Positions 1-11,494 of a stretch of DNA of 64,000 nucleotides are shown here, piece by piece; position 1 is the first letter of the stretch; each line of letters starts with the position of its first letter. The position numbers and the translations under genes were made by a program. The notes beneath the pieces are model-generated. The model did no database searches and was not told where the DNA came from. It saw only the letters and a list, made by a program, of their open reading frames with translations. The stretch comes from Saccoglossus kowalevskii (taxonomy: Eukaryota > Hemichordata > Enteropneusta > Harrimaniidae): contig NW_003107089.1 of assembly GCF_000003605.2 (NCBI RefSeq), positions 750,257 to 814,256 of the forward strand, given 5' to 3'.

Positions 1-183
1 CTTCTGATTGTTGTTGTTTTAGCAATACTGGTATATGGCTACCTATTCCACGAAGAACATCTCTAGTAGTCATATGAATTCCGATGCAAAACCTTGACTG
101 GCCATTTAAATCTTTGCTTGTATTTATATTTATATTTCTATATCTCCACTGGAGTCCTAATATGTGTAGTTTTTGATTTCTAG

Positions 184-264
184 AACTGTTCCCCACTGGG
201 CACGATGGCTGCCAAAGTGGAAATAACATATACACGCGTAGATTTTCAAACCAAAGTCGTATAG
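184..264 (+). CDS. Possible small coding exon
   Basis: A good splice acceptor (TTTTTGATTTCTAG, ending at 183) opens a phase-0 frame of 26 codons that closes at TAG 262-264. It contains an ATG at 205 with A at -3 and G at +4, giving MAAKVEITYTRVDFQTKVV. The family is not recognised. It could be a 3' terminal exon or a very short independent frame. No polyadenylation signal lies close by; the first convincing AATAAA is near 681. The region is only slightly richer in G+C than its surroundings, so this may be chance. Confidence 0.12.
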   Translation, partial: NCSPLGTMAAKVEITYTRVDFQTKVV

Positions 265-1497
265 AGGAATCTACAAGTCTAAGAACACAAAACTAGCGAA
301 TGACGAAACAATTCACAAGAACAAAACAACTGACAATACACTACTTCCTCAAATGATTAAGACAAAGACATGTGTAATTCATGGTATACTAAAGAAAAAC
401 AATCACATTCTGTTCCACATGTGGCACCCACCATTCATCATTTCTGTATGAAACCTTATGTCTACAACAGACAAGTTACACTGATACCACATGAGATAAT
501 CTCTGTAACAGTTTTATTGTATTTATCCACAAGATCAATATATTTGCCTTGAAAATTTGAATGTTAAGGCTGATCAGTGTTCTACAAACTCTTTGTCCAA
601 AAGGTTTAAATGAAAAAAGACATACAGTTTTTTTAAAAAGTTCGCATACGTATGGCCTCGGCATATCGAAAGAGCCGGGAATAAATCCCTCATAGGTAGG
701 ATATATTGGGAGACTGCAGCAAAGATGTGGAAAACGCTCTCCGCAAATTTCCGTCGTGTGTGTAATAAATCAAGTAGTCGCATAAGGTACAAACTGCCAC
801 AGCCTAAAGTTGATCAAAGATTATGATCTTGATATCAGTGAACAGTTACTGTAATAGGACCAACAAATACCATATTTGATAATAAATTTTACTCCCACGT
901 AGAGAGACAAATTAAACGTGATTGACCCATTCACGCCAGGTACAATAATTCGTTGACAAATAGAATAACAAGGCAATTGTTACATAATAAAAAAGGAAAT
1001 ACTAATAATAAAGGAATTGTACCTAAATAAATTATGGTGGACGTAAAATAAATTGACAAATATCTACAAATATGAACACTTTCTCGAATAAATAGGTTTT
1101 TAAATTAGTTTTAAATAAATTAAAAAACGTTAGGACTGTTTTGCAACATAGTTTAGCAGTCTATTCCGTACGCTTTGTGCACAAGTAGAGAATGCCTTGT
1201 CAATATGGGTAGTTTATCTCGATCTAGAAACAACCAGAAGATGACCTAGACGAGATAAAAATGGAACGTATCAACTAACACAAACAACATAATTATAAAC
1301 TCAACCCTATATATAAGTAGTAAAGGTATAAAATCAAATGCGGCGTGTGATGCTCATACTTCCTGCAACCAGTAACCGCGGAATTTGACGTTTGGTACGG
1401 GGCTCCAGCAAGGTTGTAACAATAATTTCAGTATTTTTTTAGACAAAAAAATTACCTACTCTTAGAGGAAGCCATGAATGACAATTTGCTAACGTCG
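265..1497. other. Spacer, no gene recognised
   Basis: A/T-rich sequence with frequent stops in all frames. No repeat, RNA gene or splice-bounded exon could be supported. Confidence 0.6.
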
Positions 1498-1755
1498 CTA
1501 ACATGATTTGTTTAATTTGTTTCCTGTTATTATTGTTATGCTATATGTTCCATTCTTTCTGATTTTTCTTTTCAATAGGTAGGGTATGGTCACATTTGCC
1601 TTTTTTCTTACTTTCACATCTTGCAGTAAACTCACGATTACGAGTAAGACATCAACCTGACTTTCGGTTGCCTCATCCAAGGAATACTCTTGCGCCGGAA
1701 CAACTTCTCTCTGGTAATTATGCCACTCTCTGACTGCTGGAATTCGATCTTTCAT
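1498..1755 (-). CDS. Candidate coding exon, minus strand
   Basis: An 85-codon frame opens at an ATG (1755-1753). The first 48 codons have mixed, protein-like composition: MKDRIPAVREWHNYQREVVP, then an acidic stretch (QEYSLDEATES) and a hydrophobic helix (VDVLLVIVSLLQDVK). An in-frame donor, AAA|GTAAGA, follows at 1611/1610, so the exon would be 1612-1755 in phase 0. The residues after that donor turn lysine-rich and look like translated intron. A second possible donor, GTGAGT, lies 21 nt earlier. The -3 position of the ATG is T, so the start context is weak, and an upstream acceptor ending CCAG at 1737 is an alternative. No family is recognised. Chance is a serious alternative. Confidence 0.25.
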   Translation of the reverse strand: MKDRIPAVREWHNYQREVVPAQEYSLDEATESQVDVLLVIVSLLQDVKVRKKANVTIPYLLKRKIRKNGTYSITIITGNKLNKSC

Positions 1756-4700
1756 AAAATAAACACATGCATATGTCTATTGTACGCAATTAGTTGTATT
1801 TGTATAACTATTTTATTCCTTGAAAGTCAAGCTACCTATCAATTTCTGCTTAGATTTACTTAATGATTGCTGTTTAACTTTCACCAACATCCTCACCTAA
1901 CTAAATCACGTGGATCAGACTATACATTGATTTATCAATTACAATCGGAAATTTGAGTATAATGCTGTTAATAAAAAACATTCTATGACGTGTGTTACAA
2001 CATCCCGACAATTAAAATGTAAATTTATGCAGATATATTATTTGGCAGTGATTGCTAGGATGTAATCACACAGTACGTAAAGCTAGAGATGTTGACTACA
2101 TCCCTCTTTACTTTATGGCCATATATTATACACTATAATCCACTCGTAACAATAAAAGAGAAAGTTCCTAGCGGCCATGCAAATGCACATGCGTAGATGT
2201 AATAAAATAAGAAAATATTGAAAGAAGATACAATGTTCCTTCTCGGCTTTCAGCTAGAATTAGTTCGTAGTCGATTTAAAATTTCTGAATTTGAGGGTCA
2301 ACATATAAACCAGCTTCAACAACTTTTTAATATATAAATTTAGGTTCATATCCATTATTAAAAATATATTGACAGGGATGGGAGAACTACGATGATGAGT
2401 AATTATCCTTTCGAGAAACCTCACTTATCGTTTGACTGAAAAAGTCACATTTCATTATAGTGCAATTGAATGGCGTTAGCGTTTGACCAAAATAACACAG
2501 TTATTTTATAAACGAAGCGTCGGTTGTTACATTACTGTTGCATCAATTAAATTAAGTTAACTGCTGATGGCCAAGGTGAAAATCAAGTGGCATCTAATGT
2601 TACAGAGATCACGGAAACAGTGGACGCGACGACGGTAGAGACGTCTCGCATAGCTCTCTCGCTCTCTCAACGAGATATTAGCGGCCATTTGCAAATAAGA
2701 TATATACATAATACTACACCATTCAGTCCTCGAAAAGAAAAGCAGATGCGAAACAAAGTCTACGATTGAAACGTGTGAAAAGCGTAACGCCAAACACATA
2801 TTTCACCTACATTTTTGGTCATGCTATCCAAAAATATAAAAATGTCAAACGTGTATTTACATCTCTGTAAAGTTAAAGCCGGGAGCAAAAAAGAAGAAAC
2901 GTGCAACTAAACCTTTCTTAGCTAGCAGGACGTAAAAACGTAAAACCAGAATCCCATAGTGTCATTTTTAATATGACTAAGATCAGATTGTCTATATCGA
3001 GCTTCGTTGCAATACTATATACGTTTAAATCAAACACACTCCCCGAAAATTAATAAAAAAAACAGGTTAAATCAGATAACATAAAACATGTTGCCCAATT
3101 ACATAAAGATTATTATCGTAGTGTAATTTAAAACCCAGTCAATATTTTCTAATAGTTGCGCTTTAAAAAGTCTCACGTGGCTAGGTTAATAAATATAAAT
3201 GAAACAAGTAGGACATATTTATTATTATATGTTTATGATAAGATATTGAAATAATTTAACATCTACGCCGGGGGTTAGCAAAATCAAAAGGTCGTTTCGA
3301 CTCTTATCAAACTTCGCGAAACAACGGTGTCAATAATAAGCATGTCACATTTACTGGATTATTTATTTTGAGAAAACGGAATTTTGATTTATTGAACTTA
3401 GTATAACTGTTGATAGAGTTTTAATCTACATTAATTATTTGCACAGACGTGTAATGTCACTAAGCAGCACAGGTATCAAGCCAAGTTTGAAATAGTGAAA
3501 ATATGTAACACTTGTTACGACCGATAAATATGATATACAAGTGGTAGAGATATCGTGATTTATTTATTTATTTAATTAATTAATGTATTCGTATGTACTG
3601 CATTAAAACTGCTACTCCCAGCCTTAGCCCTTCCTGTACAAATGCTAATTGTGAAAAGCTATATGACTGTAAAATCACATTATTAAGAATTGATGCTATT
3701 CTCATCGCACTAAAAGTATCACTTAAGTTTACCCGCAGCAATCCAAAATTGATGAACATTCATAATTTATAGTAGGGTGATTAAATGGAAGATACATGTC
3801 TGAATATAAAAAAACAATGCAATAGTCACTAAAAATAACGTAGTAAACTGTGAACAGACAGGGGACGTTGTACGCTACCTGGATCGTATTCATTAATCCC
3901 AGGTGTAAGACTGGCATTATCAAAGTGTCAGTCTGAGAGTCTCACATTAACAATAACTAAAGCCACAGTAGGGTATAGCTAACATTTTCTGGAAGTTAAT
4001 GTCTTTATTTTATCGTTTTGTAGAATATCGATTAAAGCACTTTTTCGGATGTGAAAATGACGCCATATCACGATATTACGATAATCGACACGCAACTTCA
4101 AGTTAAAGTGACATGTAAACATCAAATTATCAAATCTGAGTCGTGATAAGTATCCCTTCTGACATTAATGCCAGCCTCGACATTTGTTAAAAAATTACTT
4201 AGTTAGGCCTAATTACCGATACTAGTTTTGTCATTTGTATGCCACAATTGAACAACTCGCATGCAAAACGCGTTATTCGATAAACCCTCCATCAAATGAA
4301 AATTAAACAAAACAAAACAATAAACCAATCGCATTCAGTATGGAATGGACATACTGTAGTAAGCCTATGCTCATAAATAAAGCTTACCTAAATATAAAAC
4401 AAAAATCATTTTTTTACTAACAAATACACATGTTTGTTAATAAAATATCAATATATAATGAGTAAATATCATTAATTTTGAATAAACATTTTGTCCTCAA
4501 CATGAAATAAATCATTAATTTCGTTTTCTTCAACATTGTCAATTGCAGAATATGTAATCGTGGGTTCACTCTCATCAATCTGGTTCAAAGGTTTAAACAA
4601 CATATAGAGAACGGAAATAATGTCATGACATGCCTTGAATGTGCCAACGTGACCAATTTGATCCAATCACTAATGTGAGCGTCGCTTGATAGACCAGCAT

Positions 4701-5258
4701 CGTCAACTGAAAATCAATATTGTGATCACGTGACACAAGGCCTCTCAACTCACTGCCGTTTTTTTTCTTTGTTTGGTTATGCCACGCCGAAATGGCGAAT
4801 TAAAAAACAAATATAAAATACCATTCATGAACGCGGTTGACATAGCAACCAGACCCACAATACACTCAACACATTACGCAATTCATAGGACACATTGCAA
4901 ATACCATCAGGGACCTGTCAGAATTATTATACGTCTGGATATCTTTTTTGTGTGTATGCGTGTATTTTTTCGGGCAGGTGTTATTACGTTGTATTTCTTA
5001 GTATTGTCGGGTTCCCATTCCCCGCTTGATTGAATATACTCAATGCGGCAAAAATAAAAACCGGGGAACAAGAAATGCGCTAAGAGCCCTCCAGCTGATA
5101 CAGTCGACAGAAAAGATTTCAAATACCACCTTTGTTAGTCGATCGCAAATCACATATTGCCTGTAAGCGCTTTGCAGTGGAGCCTTAAGATTATATATTC
5201 ACGATATTGATAAATGTGAATCACCCACATCCCAACACATTAATATTTCCCCCATCAG
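1756..5258. other. Spacer, no gene recognised
   Basis: Mostly A/T-rich. There are short TTTA/TTAA runs near 3558-3586 and an AAACA run near 4304-4320. Open frames at 4472-4666 (-) and 4773-5033 (+) have plausible composition but no splice, start or polyadenylation support. A complementary frame covers much of the second, so neither is called. Confidence 0.55.
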
Positions 5259-5348
5259 GAGCTCGCTGCGTTGCTAGACAATCCTAGCCACGGCGTTACC
5301 ATAGCAGCTTTTGACGTGGTTGTTTGGGAGTTGATAATTGGAGGATAA
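5259..5348 (+). CDS. Exon-like fragment with kinase-like residues
   Basis: A pyrimidine-rich acceptor (ATATTTCCCCCATCAG, ending at 5258) opens a phase-0 frame of 29 residues that ends at TAA 5346-5348. It starts ELAALLDNPSHG and ends AAFDVVVWELIIGG. The end recalls subdomain IX of protein kinases, where SFGVVLWELLTG-type residues are common (F, VV, WEL and G agree). The Asp-Val-Trp/Tyr-Ser residues normally just before are absent, and no other kinase motif (HRD, DFG, APE) was seen nearby. With one short motif, this could be a remnant, a terminal exon or chance. Confidence 0.15.
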   Translation, partial: ELAALLDNPSHGVTIAAFDVVVWELIIGG

Positions 5349-6292
5349 ACATCATTGCCACACACACATGCGTTGAGTTGTCCAATCGTTAACAATCGTA
5401 CGTGTCGATCATCACGGTACGTAGTACAATTTTCTTTACATCTCTGTGAATATATACCACGAGCGTTTAACCAGAACGTTGTAGGTACTCCCACGACAAC
5501 AAATACAGCCGGGCATATGGACAGAGAATATCTTCGACCAACAAAGAACTATTGCACTTACCGAGCTACGAACGTGAACTACCCACGCATGTAATTATCT
5601 CTGTTTGAGCTTGACAAGTCTAGACGTCACGTTGGTTACGTAACTATCTGGAGAACGGAGATTTTGAGACGAACTTGTTCAACCAATTCAACCCACGCAA
5701 ATTTCCAAGCACGGCCAAAAAAGAGGTACTTCAAAAGTGGTCTAACAATCGGTGACTGCATGCTTATTCAACGTTCAGGGTAAGTTATGTAGTTTCCTAC
5801 GCGTGGTGCATACAAATATGTGCACATAAGTTTACACGCAACATTTCTATCCCTAAAGCATATTTCATACACGTGTATCTCATATGCTAGATTGACCAAT
5901 TGCGTACGATTATGGCTGTGGCACTACAACATAGAGGAACAACATATACCAAAATATAGCAATGGCAAACTATACTGACATATTTCAATACACTTGAACA
6001 ATGTGACTATATAAACATGATCGCATAACACAGAATCATTTACTGATACCGGGACGAATGCATACCATATGGGATTATATTCGACCCAAACTTATGCGTT
6101 CATGTACGACTCAGTGTTTAGACAGAGGACGGACCAGCTGTGGGCGCGAACTCCAATTTAACGGAATTACACTTCAGGGCTCTTTAGTACGGCCGACCGG
6201 CTGATTGTATCATTTAATTAGTCTCCGTGGATGTGTTAGTACGATTATGTTCAGCGCTCCCCGGCGAGGTCATTAATGTTTTAAGTTTTAAG
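5349..6292. other. Spacer with an isolated strong splice donor
   Basis: Somewhat richer in G+C than its surroundings to about 5780. A consensus donor, TTCAGG|GTAAGT, has its GT at 5780-5781, and a frame open since about 5592 runs into it (about 62 codons, no acceptor identified). A minus-strand donor, CTCG|GTAAGT, sits near 5560. Frames in several phases overlap here, so no coding call is made. Beyond 5800 nothing is recognised. Confidence 0.4.
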
Positions 6293-6373
6293 CTTTGGCG
6301 AATCTTTTGATTTACTTGGGGATCGGTTGCTGTATGTTGGCTTTGTACCTCGTGGGTGATGCGGTTTTCTCTA
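6293..6373 (+). CDS. Candidate membrane-segment exon
   Basis: This 81-nt stretch is bounded by an AG (TTTTAAG, weak acceptor) and a near-perfect donor, TCTA|GTGAGT. It is open in a phase 1 to phase 1 frame. The translation is a hydrophobic helix with short polar ends: LANLLIYLGIGCC followed by MLALYLVGDAVFS. It fits one transmembrane pass, or a signal anchor if the internal ATG is the start. Reading past the donor gives a stop two codons later, as expected of an intron. The multiple-of-three length would make it skippable. Neighbouring exons were not found and the family is unknown. Confidence 0.2.
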
Positions 6374-9300
6374 GTGAGTAAATCACGTAATCGTTACGGT
6401 AGGTTGATATTCACACCTGTAAATGATCGTGTAGGGAACAACTCAGTCTTGCTATAGAGTATTCGTATACTTATTCACGTATTTTACGTATTGCCTTTTT
6501 GTCGCGTTAGTGTCACCACCAACTTCAACAACAACAGCAACAACATTGGCACTATCGCCAGTATCATCGTTATCACCGTTATCACGCATATATAAGTGTA
6601 GTATATTGTTTGAATTGTGAAGCAGAACATATTCATCAAATCTCTATGAAATTCATTAACATCTTTGTCACAAAATAAAACAAAATATGGTCAGAACCCA
6701 AATTGATCTGTTATACACAGAAACATGACATGTCGATACGTGTGTACTTAGTATTGATTGACTGTATCAATTACCCATATGTTGTGTTACTACAAACAAT
6801 ATTACAACGTCCGCTCTGTGAGCCGAGTCTGTGAGTGTGCCAATACATTTGGGTTGTCAAATAATAGGTCGAATTCACAAATTATTTAATAGTGAGAAAA
6901 TTGTGTTTGATGGCTCCAAGAAACAACATGATGCCCGGCCAATTACCCCATATAATTGTAACAACCAGTGCAAGTAGCTCTGACACAAATATATATGTTA
7001 TGTACATCGTAAACTCATATTGTTTACTGACCATGTTTTGTAGGGCAAACTCTGCAAGACTTAATAAGGAGATGAGAAACATGATAATCACGTGATTATG
7101 TCAACGGCTGCAACCATTGGCTGTTGACATGTTTACCTTGCCACGCCTTAGAATTGAATCTGCAATGTAATTGAGTTGAGTTGACAGCCCGCATCATCGC
7201 TGTCAGTTGGCATAGGGATAAATATTGATGTGTAAGAAACTGATGTGTATTTCATTTGGTCGCCCAGTACCTCTACTGTGAGAGCGTTGTCTTACAAGCG
7301 AGTCACGTTTCCACGTTTACGACTCTCTTACGTACTAGTATTGCTAATATTGGAAACGATTTCAGTCATGCGAATGTCCTGTGAATTGCACGGAATGTTC
7401 ATAACGCTATAAGCTGGGAGGCGGTATCTCGTCGTATGTTTTTGTATCTACCTTCGTTACAAAAAACTGCTCACAAAAAATCAAAGCGCCAGATTCACAA
7501 AAAGTAAAACCAGATTTAAATCCCCTTGATCTATGAAATCGATTGTCAAGTAATCCGTCAGACAAACATTGGTACAACATATTGAAAACGGTTAAATGAT
7601 GTTTAGGTTGGTGTAATATTATTCTAGATAACTTCTTAACATTTGATATCCTGCTTCCATCTTAATTACAGTGAATATTGTCACTGACAGTTATTGAGAG
7701 AAAACGTGTCTTTTTTATCAACGCGTGTGTGCGCGAACGAGAACGGGGTCATGGATCATTTGTTAGTTGACAAGATAAACAGAGTGTGTGGGAAGGGGAG
7801 TGAGTGAGTGTGCGTGTGAATAACTCCTTCACGATTCAAGATTCCTCCTGCAGAGAACACTGACTGTTAACGTAATGGTGTAAGTCGATGAGTTGCTATG
7901 CATGACACGTATTGGTAAATAATCAAAACATTATTGTTGGCAGTAAAATGAATGGATACATACTACGCTAACTGAAGGGTAATATACACAAACATCAAAA
8001 GACATATGGCGCATTCATCCAATCCAATGTCCCGCAATCAGTATGCTGGAATCAGTGAAGTAAGAAACCGTGTTTTTCAATACAAGTTTCATACAACCAG
8101 CTTCGAGTCTTTCTAATATAAAATGATTAGCCAACTGAGTGGAATGCGTTCCAAATAATATTGAATAACCCGTCCAACCGTGTCGGTGTTTCATATACTT
8201 ATTTATACAACCTACGTGCGCATGAATTCCCCTTGTAGCGGCGCAGTTTTTGGATTCTGAACACGCACTGGTGTTGGGATTGATGCGTTCGCGCATTCGT
8301 TAAGTTAATAAAAAGAAATGTTTGTGCGTAAACGGTATGTTGGTAATCAGTGTTTCTGTCCGTGTTTTAAAGATGTGACGCAATTACCATCTAACGCAGA
8401 CATTAAATTACATTGATTTATTGACACTGTTAATGTTTTTTGATGTTAAAATGTGTGGGTAACGTTGGAGTGAATGGATTGATTGCTACTAACTTGTATT
8501 GATTAATATTGAGTCTGGTGTGAGCAGCTTGTTGAGCGCAATTACACGAATGTAGAGGCCGTTTTACCACAGGCAATTCTTGAAGAAACGCCCCGAGCAC
8601 CGCATGCGGCAACACGATGACACCAATTTTGTACAAATTCAATCGAACTTATTAGAGTTGTAAAGAGAGAACAAATGTACACGTTGTGTGTATGTGTTCG
8701 GTGTTTGTTTGCATATGGGATGTTGTATTGTAATAATACATGAGGTGTGTATATATGTAATGCAATGTCACTGCGGTTGTAACATCCAATTCGTTCCCAA
8801 CTAACATTCCGAATACTACATGTCAAATTGAAACTACGCTTGAAGAATTGCTTCTTCAACATAATCAATATGCTGCAGTGTTTGATTGACAATATTTGTG
8901 GGAGAATTTTTTTCTAATTCCAATGATAGCTAATTTTGCTTCCAAGCTGAAAGATTCATTTGTTTATACTTATTTCATCTATTTTATCACAGCCTGTTCA
9001 ACAACAAAAGATTCATCGAAGCCTTGATGATGTACTATCCATCTGCGATCGCACAGTTTGTTATTACAGCTCTATAATATATGCAGCCACATTTTATCTT
9101 ATTCGTATTTAGAAAATTCGAGTTCAATTATTTATTTTCTAAGTATTGCTGTAATTTCCGTGACCTTTTGATATCGGGTCATGTAGCGTTTTGTTAAGAA
9201 GTTTTTTTTCCAGATATCATGAGCTGGTGGACAACACTCTATATAAAGATGATCTCAAAGTCATGTCAATAATCTGATAAACACCATGTCCCATTTACAA

Positions 9301-11217
9301 CTGAGATTTATATGTCAGTAGAGAAGGTAGTGATCATCTTATGACTAGTACATCATTCTTTTATCAGCGTAATCATGCTCTCCCTTGTGTTTGTGCACCG
9401 CTGTGTTTTTTTAGACGTGTAATTCTTATATACGTATTACAACTGATGGCTTCAAATGGGGAAAATTAAAACTCACAAAATGGCATCCTGCAAATAAAAT
9501 AGTACGTGCTTGCCGCGAAGATAAAATACATTTTACTCTATAATCTCATAGTTAGTTAAGAATCCACGCGTCGCGCATTCGACGAGTTCAGAAAGATACG
9601 TGTGTGCGTTCTGGACCCAGGGAACTAGATTAACGTGTGAATTGCTTGCCCTGGGCTCAATCGCAATTACGTTACTGTGAAATCCTTGCCTTTCAGCTGC
9701 CCGAGACCGCTGAACAATTCGATTCATATTCCCAGGGCACATATTTCGATGATTAAATGTCTGTCAGCTAAACAACCAACTGTACGCATGATTAAGGAAT
9801 ATATCATCAATATGAGGGCGCTCATCAGACATTCAAACTTCGAGAGAATTACTTAAAAGGTCGCGTTTTTTGTATAACGATATTTCACGTACTGTGCATT
9901 GAATCCGAGTCCAGTGCAGTGCAGAACGTAAGCATTGAACAAAGGTCCAATAGAGCAGCTTGATATATCAGTAAGTCATTTTAAATATTCCGCGTCATTT
10001 TTCTCTATGTGTACCCTTGTTATTGTACTCCATTAATAGACTCCCACTAATCCCGACTACAGATATCATTCAGCATACAGTTCATTTTTACACGAGCTCC
10101 AATGAATACAATGCTACATGGTGTCGCACCTGAAAAACAGTTCAACCAAGTCGAGACACCACTGAAAGTGCAGCGACTACCGCACCACCTTCACAAATAC
10201 ATGATCCTATACTCAATAGTTATTTTTTGGGAATTAACTTGTCATGCAACGATACACATGCTTTTTGTTCTCATGATTTAACTGCTGTTTGTCAGCTTAT
10301 TAAAGGGAGTTATGATCTATTTATTATTGAGAACTGTTTGGATCGTAACTAGACATGATACGTTATCGTTTGTTATAACCCGTATTTCCCTTTCGCACAT
10401 CGTTCGACAATGCACATATAGTTATCAAGTGGTTATTTCCCGGCATTCATCTTTGAATGCTATTATAATACAATGTATATCAAACGCTATTATATCTGAC
10501 AGTTAATGACATTGAAGTTTACTGTTGTCTCTAGTGACACTGTTGTGCGCAAGTGCCCACAACACGTACATCGTTTCAATTCAGTATACAATCGCTATAA
10601 TTATGTCATGACAACACATGAACAGTGAGCGTGATACTAATATATTCATGTCAACATAATTATACGGTTGTGTATGTGTATAGTTGACTGACCAATCGTT
10701 ACAGTGTTGACGTATACTTATCTGAATATATATGCATAAATTAACTATTGGGAACAATTAAATATACATCTGAAAAATTTGTGGTTAAAAATTTGGATCA
10801 TTGTTCGAGACATGGACTTGTTCTACAAGAAGTGTTTTTTCGTATTAGATTAAACCATTTGAACAGATTATTGTACTTAGTATCCAGACATTCATAGTTA
10901 TACAATTAAACGGTGATGAGTGCCAGTGTATATATCTAATATATTCCATGACTGCGCCAATTTAATGTCACGGCCAGGAACTGTTGCACTACAGTGTGCT
11001 AATTCATATAAGGGTATACGTATGTGTACAAACGAGTTATGCTAAAATGAATAGTTTCATTCGTTTTTGTATTTATTTACAGATTTGAAACTCACCGTGA
11101 TAAAATAAAATATACTATCATATACATAAATAGACGTTTGTAACCTCGCCCATACCCTGATTCACGAGTACACAGGTTCGCAATCTTGCAAATTGTTTTA
11201 TCAGTTCACATACCCAA
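6374..11217. other. Spacer, no gene recognised
   Basis: A long A/T-rich stretch. It holds a perfect 16-bp palindrome centred on CACGTG at 7084-7099, a short GTGA run near 7797-7811, and open frames at 8015-8296, 8542-8892 and 9533-9742 on the minus strand that lack splice or start support. A minus-strand donor, CACG|GTGAGT, has its GT at 11096/11095. The frame feeding it runs toward the assembly gap, so any exon there cannot be judged. Confidence 0.55.
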
Positions 11218-11494
11218 NNNNNNNNNNNNNNNNNNNNNNNNNNNNNNNNNNNNNNNNNNNNNNNNNNNNNNNNNNNNNNNNNNNNNNNNNNNNNNNNNNN
11301 NNNNNNNNNNNNNNNNNNNNNNNNNNNNNNNNNNNNNNNNNNNNNNNNNNNNNNNNNNNNNNNNNNNNNNNNNNNNNNNNNNNNNNNNNNNNNNNNNNNN
11401 NNNNNNNNNNNNNNNNNNNNNNNNNNNNNNNNNNNNNNNNNNNNNNNNNNNNNNNNNNNNNNNNNNNNNNNNNNNNNNNNNNNNNNNNNNNNNN
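11218..11494. other. Assembly gap (N)
   Basis: A run of 277 N. The right edge starts with T followed by ten G (11496-11505), a sequence that often stalls sequencing and may explain the break. Confidence 0.99.

Noticed and set aside
4773-5122. Overlapping protein-like frames on both strands
   Set aside because: Both strands look equally plausible over the same DNA and neither has splice, start-context or poly(A) support.
9480-9500. An 11-nt segment between a strong acceptor (TTTTATTTGCAG) and GTGAGT on the minus strand
   Set aside because: Too short to support without transcript data.
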